A stretch of 64,000 nt of DNA from Bradyrhizobium sp. Y36 (GCF_002531575.1 NZ_NWTI01000008.1:186001-250000), one strand, 5' to 3'; shown: positions 9,141 to 18,250, numbered from the stretch's first letter. Notes: generated by a model not told the origin, from the sequence alone. Numbers and translations are program-made.

Positions 9141-10406
9141 TCAGGATTGGCCGGCGGTCCCCTTCAGCACCGTGCCGCCGGCGACGCCGACGCCGAGCAC
9201 ATACATCCAGCCCTCGTGGAAATCGAACAGGTGCGAGTTCAGCAAGGAACTTGTGATGTTCTGCACCACGATGACGAGACCGATCCAGGCTGCAGGCCCG
9301 TCGCCGAGGAACAGGCGGAGATGGGCGATCCATAGGGCGTAGAGCAGGACGACGCCGAGAAGGCCCCACTGCACGGCGACGTTGAGGGTCTGGTTGTGCG
9401 GATTGCTGACGATCTCCGCATCGAGATTGCTGTCGGCGGTGGCGGCGCGCTCGAATTGCCGCTTGATCGAACCGGTGCCGTGGCCGATCAGCGGCGCCTC
9501 AGCGAAGGCATGAAGCGACTTGCGCCAATAGGTCAGGCGTTGGGCGGTCGAGGCGCGGCTGATGTCCTCATGGCCGTGGCGATATTCGATCGCGATGTCG
9601 GCGATGCGCTGGCGCAGATAGGACGACGTCGTCCAGGCGAGCGCGGTCGCGGCGACAGTGGCCGCGAGCAGGATCAGCGCAGCCCGGCGGCTCAGATGCT
9701 TCCACGCGAACAAGGCCAGCAGCACGGCGATGCAGAGCAGGGCGGTGCGGGCTGAGGCCACGAACACCATGTTGGTGACGAACAGCAGGATCAATGCGAG
9801 GCAAGCGGCCGTTGCGACCGCGCGCTCGCCGCGCCAGAAGGTGAGAGCCGGCAGCGCGAGCGCAAAGGCGCAGAGCGTGAACTCCTGGCTTTGGTCGATG
9901 TAGTTCTTGACGGGAACGCCCGGTGATGCCGTCGCGGTGAGTTTCCAGGCGGGTTCGAGCATCACGGTCCAGGAGACGACCGCAAGCACGGCACAGGACA
10001 CGAGAAAGGCGAGGCCAACCCAGGCCCCGCGATCCGAGCGGCTGAAATGGTAGAGCAGCGGCGGGATCAGTACGAGCTTTGCGGCAGGCTTGATTGCGTG
10101 CAATCGGTCAGCCCAGGCGCCGTCCGACCACAGCATGCCCGTGAGCGCGAGCAGCAGGATCGCGACGGGCAGAGCACACGCCGGTCGCGCAAGCCTGCGC
10201 GCATAGTCCGGCCAGTCGATGGTCGGCGTCACCGCGAGCAGAAAGAGCCCGACAAAGATCGAGGGCGCCGTGGTCGACCACGGCAGCGAGGCCGCGATCA
10301 GGACCACCAGCACGTCCGCGGCCCGGGCCAGCGCGGGCGATTTGCGCCAGGTCTGCCATCGGTCCTGATCGGCCGGAGCGGACAGCCGCGTGGTGTCGGC
10401 GCTCAT
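9141..10406 (-). CDS. O-antigen ligase-like / polysaccharide polymerase membrane protein
   Basis: A 421-aa multi-helix protein of the O-antigen ligase (WaaL/Wzy_C) family. About ten hydrophobic segments surround a periplasmic loop with GHGTGS and SNPHNQTL, the conserved loop motifs of this family. It probably attaches or polymerises a lipid-linked glycan in the periplasm. Its ATG overlaps the stop of the upstream glycosyltransferase (ATGA, 10403-10406). It is the last gene of the operon. The frame stays open far upstream, but the MSADTTRL start is set by coupling and by the helices. Confidence 0.85.
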   Translation of the reverse strand: MSADTTRLSAPADQDRWQTWRKSPALARAADVLVVLIAASLPWSTTAPSIFVGLFLLAVTPTIDWPDYARRLARPACALPVAILLLALTGMLWSDGAWADRLHAIKPAAKLVLIPPLLYHFSRSDRGAWVGLAFLVSCAVLAVVSWTVMLEPAWKLTATASPGVPVKNYIDQSQEFTLCAFALALPALTFWRGERAVATAACLALILLFVTNMVFVASARTALLCIAVLLALFAWKHLSRRAALILLAATVAATALAWTTSSYLRQRIADIAIEYRHGHEDISRASTAQRLTYWRKSLHAFAEAPLIGHGTGSIKRQFERAATADSNLDAEIVSNPHNQTLNVAVQWGLLGVVLLYALWIAHLRLFLGDGPAAWIGLVIVVQNITSSLLNSHLFDFHEGWMYVLGVGVAGGTVLKGTAGQS

Positions 10407-11797
10407 CCGTACGATGCGAGCTGTGGGGTCGCAAGGCTTTCGGCGGACACCGGCTGGCCGAGGAAATCGCGGGCCTGCGTCTCGTAGCCAAAGCGCTGCG
10501 CGAGCGCGTGGCGCTGCGCACGGATTCTGCCCCGCCACTCCTCCTGCCGCGTCAGCGCGCGCGTGACGGAGGCGGCGATCGAGTCCGTGGAGAACGGGTC
10601 GAAATAATCGGCGAGCTCGCCCGCGACCTCTCGGAACACGGCGATGTCGGAACACAGCACGGGGGTGTTCGCAGCCAGCGCTTCGATGATCGGCACGCCG
10701 AAGCCTTCGGCGAGGCTCGGCATGATCAGGCCGTGCGCCTCCGCAATCAGGGCCGCCTTTTCGTGCTCGTCGACGTAACCGGCGAACCGCACGTTCGGCG
10801 GCGGATTGCGCATCCGGCCGATCTCGCCGGCATAGCCGATCACGACGAGATCGGCCTGGGGCACGCCACGGAAGGCGCGGACGACGGTGGCGACGTTCTT
10901 GCGCGGCTCGTTCGAGACGATGACGACGAAGCTCGGCCGCCCCGGACGGCCCGACGGGGCTGGGAGGTGCAGGACATCCGGGGCGTCGAACCGGGTGCGG
11001 GGATAAACGACCCGCGCCGGCAGGTGCGCAAATTGCGGCAACAGGTCCCTGAACCGCATCATGCTGTAGTTTGAAACGAACGCGAGCTCGTCGGCCTGGC
11101 CCAGGCTGGTGAGGAGCCGCGACAGAAACAGCCGCGTGGCGACGTCGCTGAGCTTGAGGTCGGTGAGCGGCAGCAGATCGTGCACGACGCAGATCACCTT
11201 GGCGCCGGGCTTGCGCGTGATCGCCACCCGCGTCGGGGTGTCCACGACGATGACGTCGTAATTGCGCGCGTCGACCCGCGGCGGCGGCAACAGGAAAAAG
11301 GCCGAGGAGTCCTGGTAGCTGTAGAAACCAGGTTCGAGCTGGAAATCCCCGAACAGCTCGAGATGGCGTAGATCCGGCGGGACGTATTCGAGCGCCGCGG
11401 TCCGGTTCTCGATCAAGCGGGCGCCCAAGGCCCGCAGGCCGACCGCGCGCAGGAAGCAGAGAATGTAGTCCCACGACACCGACATGGTGGCCTTGTGGCG
11501 GATCCAATCGATCGTGCGGCGCAGGCCGCCGCGCACGAGCGGCTCACCCATGTTGATTTCGTCGAGGAAGCGGTAGAGCGCGAGCAGCTCGATGTTGCGC
11601 GCCTCGGCAGGGAACAGTTTCGTGCGCCGTTCGCGACGCTGCAGCTTGCGATAGCGCCGTGTGGTCTCGACCAGCAGCGTCAGATCGTGACCTTCGGCCG
11701 CCAGCGAACGCACCAATTCGCGCGTGAAGTGGAAGATGCCGCGCTTGTGGTTGGGCTCGCCCAGTGCTTCGGAGACGACGAGGATGTTCTGCTTCAT
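10403..11797 (-). CDS. Glycosyltransferase family 4 protein
   Basis: The 464-aa protein has a GT-B fold. The N-terminal half begins ILVVSEALGEPNHKRGIFHFTREL. The C-terminal half carries VVIVSNEPRKNVATVV and the donor-binding segment SLAEGFGVPIIEALAANTP, with the EX7E pattern of GT4 enzymes. Probably cytosolic or membrane-associated, it adds a sugar to the glycan exported by the neighbouring ABC system. Its start overlaps the ATPase stop by 4 bp, and its stop overlaps the ligase start by 4 bp. Sugar and linkage are unknown. Confidence 0.85.
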   Translation of the reverse strand: MKQNILVVSEALGEPNHKRGIFHFTRELVRSLAAEGHDLTLLVETTRRYRKLQRRERRTKLFPAEARNIELLALYRFLDEINMGEPLVRGGLRRTIDWIRHKATMSVSWDYILCFLRAVGLRALGARLIENRTAALEYVPPDLRHLELFGDFQLEPGFYSYQDSSAFFLLPPPRVDARNYDVIVVDTPTRVAITRKPGAKVICVVHDLLPLTDLKLSDVATRLFLSRLLTSLGQADELAFVSNYSMMRFRDLLPQFAHLPARVVYPRTRFDAPDVLHLPAPSGRPGRPSFVVIVSNEPRKNVATVVRAFRGVPQADLVVIGYAGEIGRMRNPPPNVRFAGYVDEHEKAALIAEAHGLIMPSLAEGFGVPIIEALAANTPVLCSDIAVFREVAGELADYFDPFSTDSIAASVTRALTRQEEWRGRIRAQRHALAQRFGYETQARDFLGQPVSAESLATPQLASYG

Positions 11798-12534
11798 GCG
11801 CGTTTCTCGCGGAGCTCAAGGGCGTGTGCGGCCGGCGGCTCGACCGTGACGGTCGAGGCGATACGGCCGTGATCGAGATTGATGATACGGGTGCAGGTGC
11901 GGCGCAGCAGCGGCTGGTCGTGCGAGGCGATGACGACGATTGCCGCCCTGGACACGAGGTGTAGCAGCCGCGCCTGGGCTTTCTCCGCGAAATGCTCATC
12001 GACCACGCTGAGCCATTCGTCGAGCAGCAGGATATCCGCGGGAAAAGCGGTCGCGGTCGCGAACAGCACCCGCATCAGCATGCCCGAAGAGAACATCCGC
12101 AAGGGAAGCCGCCGCATCCGGGCTTCGAGCTCGGTGAAGGCCCAGATCTCGTCGATCATCGTTTGGGTCGGCTTGCGGCCGCTGATCCGCAGCAGCAAGG
12201 CGATGTTGTCCTCCGCGACGAAGTCGAGGTTGACGCCGGCGTTGAGGCCGAGCAGGGGCACGACATTGCCCCGGATCGTGATGCTGCCGCTGCTCGGCGG
12301 ATAGACGCCGGCAATCAGCCGCAGCAGCGTCGATTTTCCGGAACCATTGGGGCCCGCAAGCCCAATGCGGGCGCCGGTTTCGGCCTCGATGGTCACGTCA
12401 TCCACGGCGCGGATGATCCGCATTTCGCCCGGCTCGCGGATGAGGTGGCCGAGCAGCCGCCGCTTCAGCGAATAGTCATAGGCGCCGTAGAGCGGATAAT
12501 CGAGGCATACGTTGCGCAAGCTGATCGAGATCAT
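11794..12534 (-). CDS. Polysaccharide ABC exporter ATP-binding subunit (KpsT/Wzt type)
   Basis: A 246-aa nucleotide-binding domain: Walker A GPNGSGKST at residues 61-69, the degenerate signature FSSGMLMR typical of polysaccharide exporters instead of LSGGQ, Walker B ILLLDEW, and the switch histidine in ASHDQ. It lacks the extra C-terminal carbohydrate-binding domain of long Wzt proteins, so recognition probably does not need a terminal glycan modification. It energises export through the permease encoded as the C-terminal half of the preceding gene. Confidence 0.9.
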   Translation of the reverse strand: MISISLRNVCLDYPLYGAYDYSLKRRLLGHLIREPGEMRIIRAVDDVTIEAETGARIGLAGPNGSGKSTLLRLIAGVYPPSSGSITIRGNVVPLLGLNAGVNLDFVAEDNIALLLRISGRKPTQTMIDEIWAFTELEARMRRLPLRMFSSGMLMRVLFATATAFPADILLLDEWLSVVDEHFAEKAQARLLHLVSRAAIVVIASHDQPLLRRTCTRIINLDHGRIASTVTVEPPAAHALELREKRA

Positions 12535-12537
12535 GGC

Positions 12538-14478
12538 TCAGATCCAGAATGCGGCTTTACGCAGGTGAACCAGCGTCAGCACGCTCGCAACGGTCAGCAG
12601 CGCCAGTACCACGAGGACATAGACGATGCTGGTGGGATCGACATGGACGCCCGTGAGCGGCTCGCGCCACACCGCGAACAGGTGGGTCAGCGGATTGAGC
12701 CGCATCACCATCGAGCGATGGTTGATCATGTCCGATGACCAGATCACGGGTGAGGCGAGAAAGGCGAGCATCAAGGTCGATTCGATGATCGGCTTGAGGT
12801 CGCGATAGCGGGTTGCCATCGCGCCGAGAACGAGGCTCAAGGCGAAGGTGCAAGCCAAGAACAGCAGTAGGCCGGGCAGCGCCGCCAGCGCGTGGGAGAA
12901 GTCGTGGGGCGACAGGATGAGCCACAGCACCAGAGGCACGCAGGCGTTATGAAGCGCGAACAGGCCCTGGCGGAACGTGCATTGCAGCAGGAAGATGACC
13001 GGCGGCAGTGCGCGGTCGCGGATCAGGCTCGCGGAATTCTGCAGTGCCGTGGTGGCGTCCAGCACCACGCTGTTGAGAAAGGTCCATGCCGTCATCGACA
13101 GCGCGAGCATCGGCAGACGCGACAGCACGTTGGCATTCGACATCTGCCCGATCACCGAGCCGAGCACCGCGACGACGATCGCCATCTGCAGCGACATCCA
13201 GAACGGGCCGAGCAGCGAGCGAACGTAACGGTGGCGCATGTCCGACCAGGCCAGGGTCGCCGCGATCCGGATGCCGTCGAACCATGCGGTCGCCGGCGGC
13301 GGCTCGACGTTCATCGATCGTTGCTCGCGGGGCGCCGCAACGGCGTCGCGGTAGACGGTCTCCATGCCTTGCCTGAAGGCCGCGGCCGAATAGCGGGTGA
13401 GGGCGCGCGTCCGCGCGGCAAGTCCCATCTGGCGGCGGCGTTCGGGATCGCGGATCAGGGTGTCGATGGCCTCGCCCAGTTTTCCGGCATCGCCGGGCGG
13501 CACGGTGATCGCCTCCATGCCGTGGCGGGCAACGCGCGGCACGGCGGTGTCGAGCGCCGTGTTCACCACCGGGCGGCCCGCGGCCATGGCCTCCAGCTGT
13601 GCGAGGCCGAAGGTCTCGGCGTTGGTGATCGACGGCAGCACGAAGACGTCGGCAAGACACATCAGCTTGATGCGCTCGCAATCGTTGACCGAGCCGAGCA
13701 GGCGCACGCGCTCCGTGAGGCCAAGCTCCTCGATGAGCTGCATCAGCCTGGGTCGCTCGGCGCCTTCGCCGATGATCCAGGCTTCGAAATCATGGGCGGC
13801 CGCGGCTCGGATCAGCACGTCGAATCCCTTGTAGGGCACCAGCCGGCCGCAGGCGAGCACGAGCCGGCCGCGGTCGTTGACGTGGTGCGGCTCGATCTTC
13901 GGCCAGTCATAGCCCGAAGTGTCGATGCCGAATGGCACGACATGGCATTTGTCCGCGAATTCACGCAGCAGCGGCGTGTTGTCGACCAGCACGTGGTCCG
14001 AGACGATGATCGCCTTGGCCTGCCGCAGCGTTCGCCGCATCAAGGGTTCGATGAACCAGCGCAGGCCGGCATGGGTGACGATGTCGGCGTGCCAATGCAC
14101 CACGAGCGGTCGCTTGCGGCCGAAGCCGAATGCGAAAACGAGATCGGCCAGCGGGAAGGGCGCATGGAGCGCGAGCAGGTCGTGGTCGGCGATCTTGCGC
14201 CACAGACGCCAGGGATAGGTGGGCGCGGCGGGCAGCGACAGCAGATTGCCGAACGAGCGGACGCGCTCGACCGGCACGTCGTTGACGACGATCTGGCGCT
14301 TCTCGGTCGATTGCGAGCAGACCAGCACGGCGGAGGCGAAGGCGTCCTTCAGGCTCGCGCAGATGTCGCGGATCACCGTGAGCGTGCCGCCGAACAGGTC
14401 GGGATAGTAGATCTTGAAGATGTGCAGCACCGACGGGCGGCGCGCGGTTTCGTGCGAGGTTTCTTGGGTGTGATGCAT
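12538..14478 (-). CDS. Glycosyltransferase (GT4) fused to ABC-2 polysaccharide permease
   Basis: One uninterrupted 646-aa frame. Residues 1 to about 385 are a complete GT4 glycosyltransferase: N-terminal FKIYYPDLFGGT, donor site VFVLPSITNAETFGLAQLEAMAAG, with a normal end. Residues 389-646 are a full-length Wzm/KpsM-type ABC-2 permease with six hydrophobic segments, starting AWSDMRHRYVRSLLGPFW. An internal ATG at 13314 could start a separate permease, but I see no clear ribosome site before it. The fusion would tie glycan synthesis to the channel. A frameshift or lost stop between two genes is the alternative. The permease end is 4 bp from the ATPase start. Confidence 0.88.
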   Translation of the reverse strand: MHHTQETSHETARRPSVLHIFKIYYPDLFGGTLTVIRDICASLKDAFASAVLVCSQSTEKRQIVVNDVPVERVRSFGNLLSLPAAPTYPWRLWRKIADHDLLALHAPFPLADLVFAFGFGRKRPLVVHWHADIVTHAGLRWFIEPLMRRTLRQAKAIIVSDHVLVDNTPLLREFADKCHVVPFGIDTSGYDWPKIEPHHVNDRGRLVLACGRLVPYKGFDVLIRAAAAHDFEAWIIGEGAERPRLMQLIEELGLTERVRLLGSVNDCERIKLMCLADVFVLPSITNAETFGLAQLEAMAAGRPVVNTALDTAVPRVARHGMEAITVPPGDAGKLGEAIDTLIRDPERRRQMGLAARTRALTRYSAAAFRQGMETVYRDAVAAPREQRSMNVEPPPATAWFDGIRIAATLAWSDMRHRYVRSLLGPFWMSLQMAIVVAVLGSVIGQMSNANVLSRLPMLALSMTAWTFLNSVVLDATTALQNSASLIRDRALPPVIFLLQCTFRQGLFALHNACVPLVLWLILSPHDFSHALAALPGLLLFLACTFALSLVLGAMATRYRDLKPIIESTLMLAFLASPVIWSSDMINHRSMVMRLNPLTHLFAVWREPLTGVHVDPTSIVYVLVVLALLTVASVLTLVHLRKAAFWI

Positions 14479-14485
14479 GATGGCG

Positions 14486-14647
14486 TCAACCTGCCAGCAG
14501 TGCTGCGACGAACGGTGCTGCCAGCACCGAGATGAAGATCACGCCGCGCAGCAGCGCCGGCAGCATCGGTTCGATCGCGCCGCGCCCCCAATCGGGAGCC
14601 GGCACGGCACGCGGTGAACTGGAAATGCGGACCAGATGGTCAGCCAT
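14486..14647 (-). CDS. Small single-helix membrane protein (53 aa)
   Basis: ATG at 14647, TGA at 14486-14488, with an upstream AAAGGGA ribosome site about 8 nt before the start. The product begins MADHLVRISSSPR, contains a PAPDWGRG segment, and ends in one hydrophobic helix (MLPALLRGVIFISVLAAPFV...). It ends 8 bp before the glycosyltransferase/permease gene and is transcribed with it. No family is recognised. It could be a membrane partner of the export complex or a leader peptide. The frame, ribosome site and helix support it. Confidence 0.55.
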   Translation of the reverse strand: MADHLVRISSSPRAVPAPDWGRGAIEPMLPALLRGVIFISVLAAPFVAALLAG

Positions 14648-14690
14648 GTCGTGTCCCTTTACGTCGCGCCCTCAGTGGCGATCCGTATAT

Positions 14691-14707
14691 GTGGGAAAAT
14701 TTACCAC
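14691..14707. promoter_or_regulatory. 17-bp palindrome in divergent promoter region
   Basis: GTGG-G-AAA-A-TTT-A-CCAC is symmetric at all positions but the centre and one pair. It lies between the start of the polysaccharide operon (14647, minus) and the DUF6502 gene (14771, plus), where a shared operator would be expected. The cognate regulator is not identifiable. Confidence 0.45.
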
Positions 14708-14770
14708 GTCAATCGGAAAGCAGGAAGAAGTGGGATTGTGTCCCACGCCGCGGATCGCTACAATTCCGAC

Positions 14771-15670
14771 ATGAATGCCAAGCCAGGGTCCAAAGCAGCG
14801 GCTCCGCAGCCGAATGCCGCCGCGAAGCTGCACGCGCCGCTGGCGCGGCTGCTGCGCCCCCTGGTGCGGCTCTGCATTCGCAGCGGCATGACCTTTCCGG
14901 CGCTGGCGCAATTGCTGCGCGAGCTGTTCGTCAACGTCGCCGAGCACGATTTCGCGCTGGAGGGAAAGGAGCAGACCGACAGTCGCGTCAGCCTGCTCAC
15001 CGGCATTCACCGCAAGGAGGTGGCGCGGCTCCGCGGCGCGGGCGCTCCCGTGCACGAGGCGCCGGCGGCGGTATCGCTGACCAGTGCCGTGATCGCACGC
15101 TGGCTGGCGGCACCCGAATTCACCGACGCCAAGGGTGAGCCGCTGCCGCTTCCGCGCACGGCGGAGGACGATGCGCCGTCGTTCGAGCAGCTGGTCGCTT
15201 CCGTCACCAAGGACGTGCGCCCGCGCGCGGTGCTCGATGAGTGGATCGACCGCAAGCTCGTCACCATCAACGCGGATGACGAGATCGAGCTGGTCGAGGC
15301 CGCCTTTGTTCCGTCAGGCGAGGACGACAGCAAGTGGCACTATCTCGGCCGCAATCTGCACGACCACATCGCGGCCGCCGCGCAGAACGTCTCGGATGGC
15401 CCACGCTTCCTCGAGCGTGCGGTGCATTACAACAACATCTCGCCGAAGCTGGCGCGGAAGCTCGAGGCGCGCTCGCGCGAGCTGGCCATGGATGCGCTGA
15501 AGACCGCCAACCGCGAGGCCAACCGCGCGCTCGCCAAGGACAAGGGCGGTGACGCCCGCTGGAATTTCGGCATCTACATCTACAGCGAGGATGCTGACGA
15601 GGAGGGCGATTCCAAGGACGACAATAGGGAGAGAGGCAAGGAAGGCGGCAAGGAGGGCGGTTCTTCATGA
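14771..15670 (+). CDS. DUF6502 family protein
   Basis: A 299-aa protein of unknown function. The N-terminal third looks helix-turn-helix-like (RSGMTFPALAQLLRELFVNVAEHDF, then VSLLTGIHRKEVARLR), which suggests a DNA-binding role; this is inference from pattern. The C-terminus is a Lys/Gly/Glu-rich tail. I use ATG 14771 because an earlier in-frame ATG at 14636 would overlap the divergent small gene and the promoter palindrome. It overlaps the next gene by 4 bp (ATGA at 15667-15670), which indicates translational coupling. Confidence 0.8.
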   Translation: MNAKPGSKAAAPQPNAAAKLHAPLARLLRPLVRLCIRSGMTFPALAQLLRELFVNVAEHDFALEGKEQTDSRVSLLTGIHRKEVARLRGAGAPVHEAPAAVSLTSAVIARWLAAPEFTDAKGEPLPLPRTAEDDAPSFEQLVASVTKDVRPRAVLDEWIDRKLVTINADDEIELVEAAFVPSGEDDSKWHYLGRNLHDHIAAAAQNVSDGPRFLERAVHYNNISPKLARKLEARSRELAMDALKTANREANRALAKDKGGDARWNFGIYIYSEDADEEGDSKDDNRERGKEGGKEGGSS

Positions 15671-16857
15671 GCCGGTCGCCGCTGATCTCGCGCCGTCTGC
15701 TGTTGATGGGATTTTGGCTGGCCGGCACGGCGATGGCGCGTGCCCAGGTCAAGCGTGGCACCGATCAGGGCATCGGAGGCACCGGCATCACGCGCGGTGA
15801 CGATCACGGCATCGGGGGCACCGGGATCGTCGGCGTCATTCAGCGCTTCGGCAGCATTTACGTCAACGGCGAGCGCGTCACCTATGCCAGCGACGTACCG
15901 GTCCGGATCGATGGGGAGGCGGCAAGCTCCAAGGCGCTGCGCATCGGTCAGCTTGCCCGCGTGGTCGCGGTCCGTCAGGCCGATGGCACACTCGTCACGC
16001 GCAACATTACGATCGCGAGCGAAGTTGCAGGTCCCGTCGAGGCGGTGAAGGGCAACGAAATGACGGTGCTCGGCCAGAAGATCGTCGTCAGTGACAAGGA
16101 GAGCAAGCTCCGTCCGGGCTCGCGGGTCGCCGTCTACGGGCTGCGTCGTACCGACGGCGTCATCGTGGCAAGCCTGGTCGAACCTCGACGCGCGACCACC
16201 GAGCGTGTGACAGGTCTGGTCGAGCGTGGGCCTGACGGCTTGCGGATTGGCGGATTGAAGCTGAATGGCGTCGATCCGTTACTGGCCGGCCAGCGCGTGC
16301 AGATCGAAGGCAGCACGAGCCAGGGCGTGATGCAGGCGGCGCGCACGCGGATCGATGATTTCTCGGATCTCGTCGGCGCGAGCCGTCTGTCGGTCGAGGC
16401 TTATGTGCAGCGCGCGGGTGCGAATCTCCAGCTCGGCTCCGGCTTCGTGGCCCGTGACGGCTCACGGTTCGGACCGGCGGCCGGCGAAGCGCGCATGGTG
16501 GTGGGCGGTGCGTTCGACCGTTCCCGCGGCTTCCAGGTGGATACGGCTCAGACCATTGGCCAAGGATCGGGAGCGCCTCCGTCCGGCGGCGGCAATCCTA
16601 ACCGGTCGCCCGGTGGCTCGATCCTGCATCCGAATCGCAGCACGCCCAATCCGGGTGGCGGTCAGCCCGGCGCACCGGGCGCACCCGCGCCGGGATCGCC
16701 GTCGGGAGCAACGCCCGGCTCTGCGCCGACAGGACCTGGTGGTCCGTCGGCCCCCGGCGGAATGGGATCGCCCGGCGGACCTATGGGCCCGGGTGGTGGA
16801 ATGGGCGGCGGCGGCTTCGGTGGTCCCGGAGGCGGGATGGGCGGCGGCCGGCGTTAA
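15667..16857 (+). CDS. Exported DUF5666-domain protein with Gly/Pro-rich tail
   Basis: A 396-aa exported protein. The N-terminus SRRLLLMGFWLAGTAMARAQ is a signal peptide that resembles a Tat signal (twin Arg). Two GIGGTGI repeats follow. DUF5666-like beta-rich modules then recur (VNGERVTYASDVPVRIDG; GPVEAVKGNEMTVLGQKIVV; VTGLVERGPDGLRIGGLKLNG). The last 120 residues are Gly/Pro/Ser low complexity ending in GGGMGGG repeats. Function is unknown. Translational coupling with the DUF6502 gene suggests a joint regulator and envelope role. Confidence 0.8.
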   Translation: MSRSPLISRRLLLMGFWLAGTAMARAQVKRGTDQGIGGTGITRGDDHGIGGTGIVGVIQRFGSIYVNGERVTYASDVPVRIDGEAASSKALRIGQLARVVAVRQADGTLVTRNITIASEVAGPVEAVKGNEMTVLGQKIVVSDKESKLRPGSRVAVYGLRRTDGVIVASLVEPRRATTERVTGLVERGPDGLRIGGLKLNGVDPLLAGQRVQIEGSTSQGVMQAARTRIDDFSDLVGASRLSVEAYVQRAGANLQLGSGFVARDGSRFGPAAGEARMVVGGAFDRSRGFQVDTAQTIGQGSGAPPSGGGNPNRSPGGSILHPNRSTPNPGGGQPGAPGAPAPGSPSGATPGSAPTGPGGPSAPGGMGSPGGPMGPGGGMGGGGFGGPGGGMGGGRR

Positions 16858-16891
16858 GCGACGCGCGGGCCGGCACTGAGGAGCGCGGGAT

Positions 16892-18250
16892 TTAGCTCGC
16901 GCTGAGACGTACGCCGGCGCGCAGGAATTTCTGCGGATCGACGGCTTCGCCCTCGATGCGGGTCTCGTAATGCAGATGCGGACCGGTAGAGCGGCCGGTC
17001 GAGCCGACGAGACCAACCACCTGGCCGATCTTCACGATCTCGCCGACCTTGACGTTGATCTCGGAGAGATGGCCATAGCGGGTCGAAAGCCCGTTGCCGT
17101 GATCGACCTCGACCATGCGGCCGTAACCGCCGGACCAGCCGGCGGAAACCACCTTGCCATAGGCGGTGACGCGAACCGGATCGCCGGTGGCGGCGCGAAA
17201 GTCGAGCCCGGTATGCATCGCGGGTCGGCCGAGAAAAGGATCGCTGCGCACGCCGAAGCCGGAGGTGAATTCGACCTCGCCGATGACGGGCTTGCGATAG
17301 GGCACCAGCGCCAGCGTGCGGTTGAGACGGTCCATTTCGGCGCGGGTGACGTTGATTCGATTGAGCTGTTTCTCGAACGGCCCGGCATTGGCCGTCAGCT
17401 TGACGGGAACGAATGGTCCGCCCATTGCGCTGCGCGGCACGGCGGCTTCGAGATTAGCGAGATTGAGGCCGAGATCGCTGACCACGCCGCGCATCCGGCG
17501 CATGCGCGAATCCATGCCTTCTTCGACGGCGCTGAGCGCCGCTATCTGGCGACGCTCGACCTGATCGAGCGAGGTCGTGAGCCGGACCAGGACGTTGTCA
17601 AAACCCTGGTTCTTGGCGAATTGATTGGTCTGGGGAGTCGCCACGGTCGGCGCGCGCGATTCGAGCCGCGCCTCACGATCCGGCGGCGCCACGAAGATGA
17701 CGGTATCGCTGATCGGCGAGGGTTTTGGCGTGCTCTGACTCGAATCGCCGCGCTGAGGCGTCGCGCGTGGAATCGAGCCGGTCACGTCAGGCATGGCTCC
17801 GAGCGCCGTCGCCCGGGACTCCAGCGCCGTCTGGCGCTTCATGATCTGGTCGAGCTTCTGGTCGAACTGTTCCTGGTCGAGCAGCTGGCGGCTGGTGGTG
17901 CGATCGACCTTGGCACGCAGCTCGGCAATGCGATCCTCATAGGCGTATTGCATCTCGGCTTGGCGCGCGATCAGCCGGGTCAGAACGTCGTCGCGGAACG
18001 CAAAATAGGTGGCGGTCGCCGCCGACCAGAGACCGAGCAGTACCACCGTTCCGACAACGATCCAGAACACCACGGGCCCGAAGCGGACCTGCTTGCCGGC
18101 ATGGACAATGGTGTAGGCATCGTCGGTGGCGGGAAGGGGGATCGCTACGGCCGCCGCGACGGCGGGACGCCTCTGCAAGGGCCGGCCGTGGTCGTGAGCA
18201 TGATGTTGGGGGTACTGCGAATATTGGGCAGAACTTTTCGACATCGGCAC
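16892..18250 (-). CDS. M23 family metallopeptidase with membrane anchor
   Basis: A 452-aa protein. After a His/Pro-rich cytosolic N-terminus comes one membrane helix (about residues 57-80, VVFWIVVGTVVLLGLWSA). A periplasmic coiled coil follows (RQAEMQYAYEDRIAELRAKV...), then a C-terminal M23 domain. Zinc-site motifs are visible: HTGLDF, the matching HLHYET, and the long GYGRMVEVDHGNGLSTRYGHL segment. This is probably a peptidoglycan endopeptidase or an EnvC/NlpD-like activator. The HxxxD and HxH ligands look intact, so enzymatic activity is possible. Confidence 0.9.
   Translation of the reverse strand: MPMSKSSAQYSQYPQHHAHDHGRPLQRRPAVAAAVAIPLPATDDAYTIVHAGKQVRFGPVVFWIVVGTVVLLGLWSAATATYFAFRDDVLTRLIARQAEMQYAYEDRIAELRAKVDRTTSRQLLDQEQFDQKLDQIMKRQTALESRATALGAMPDVTGSIPRATPQRGDSSQSTPKPSPISDTVIFVAPPDREARLESRAPTVATPQTNQFAKNQGFDNVLVRLTTSLDQVERRQIAALSAVEEGMDSRMRRMRGVVSDLGLNLANLEAAVPRSAMGGPFVPVKLTANAGPFEKQLNRINVTRAEMDRLNRTLALVPYRKPVIGEVEFTSGFGVRSDPFLGRPAMHTGLDFRAATGDPVRVTAYGKVVSAGWSGGYGRMVEVDHGNGLSTRYGHLSEINVKVGEIVKIGQVVGLVGSTGRSTGPHLHYETRIEGEAVDPQKFLRAGVRLSAS

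Noticed and set aside
10407..11507. N-terminal extension of the O-antigen-ligase-like frame
   Set aside because: The frame is open only because it is antisense-free high-GC DNA across the upstream glycosyltransferase; the 4-bp overlap at 10403-10406 marks the start.
13314..13389. Separate start for the permease part of the fusion
   Set aside because: No convincing ribosome site precedes ATG 13314, so I keep one fused gene; an internal start is not excluded.
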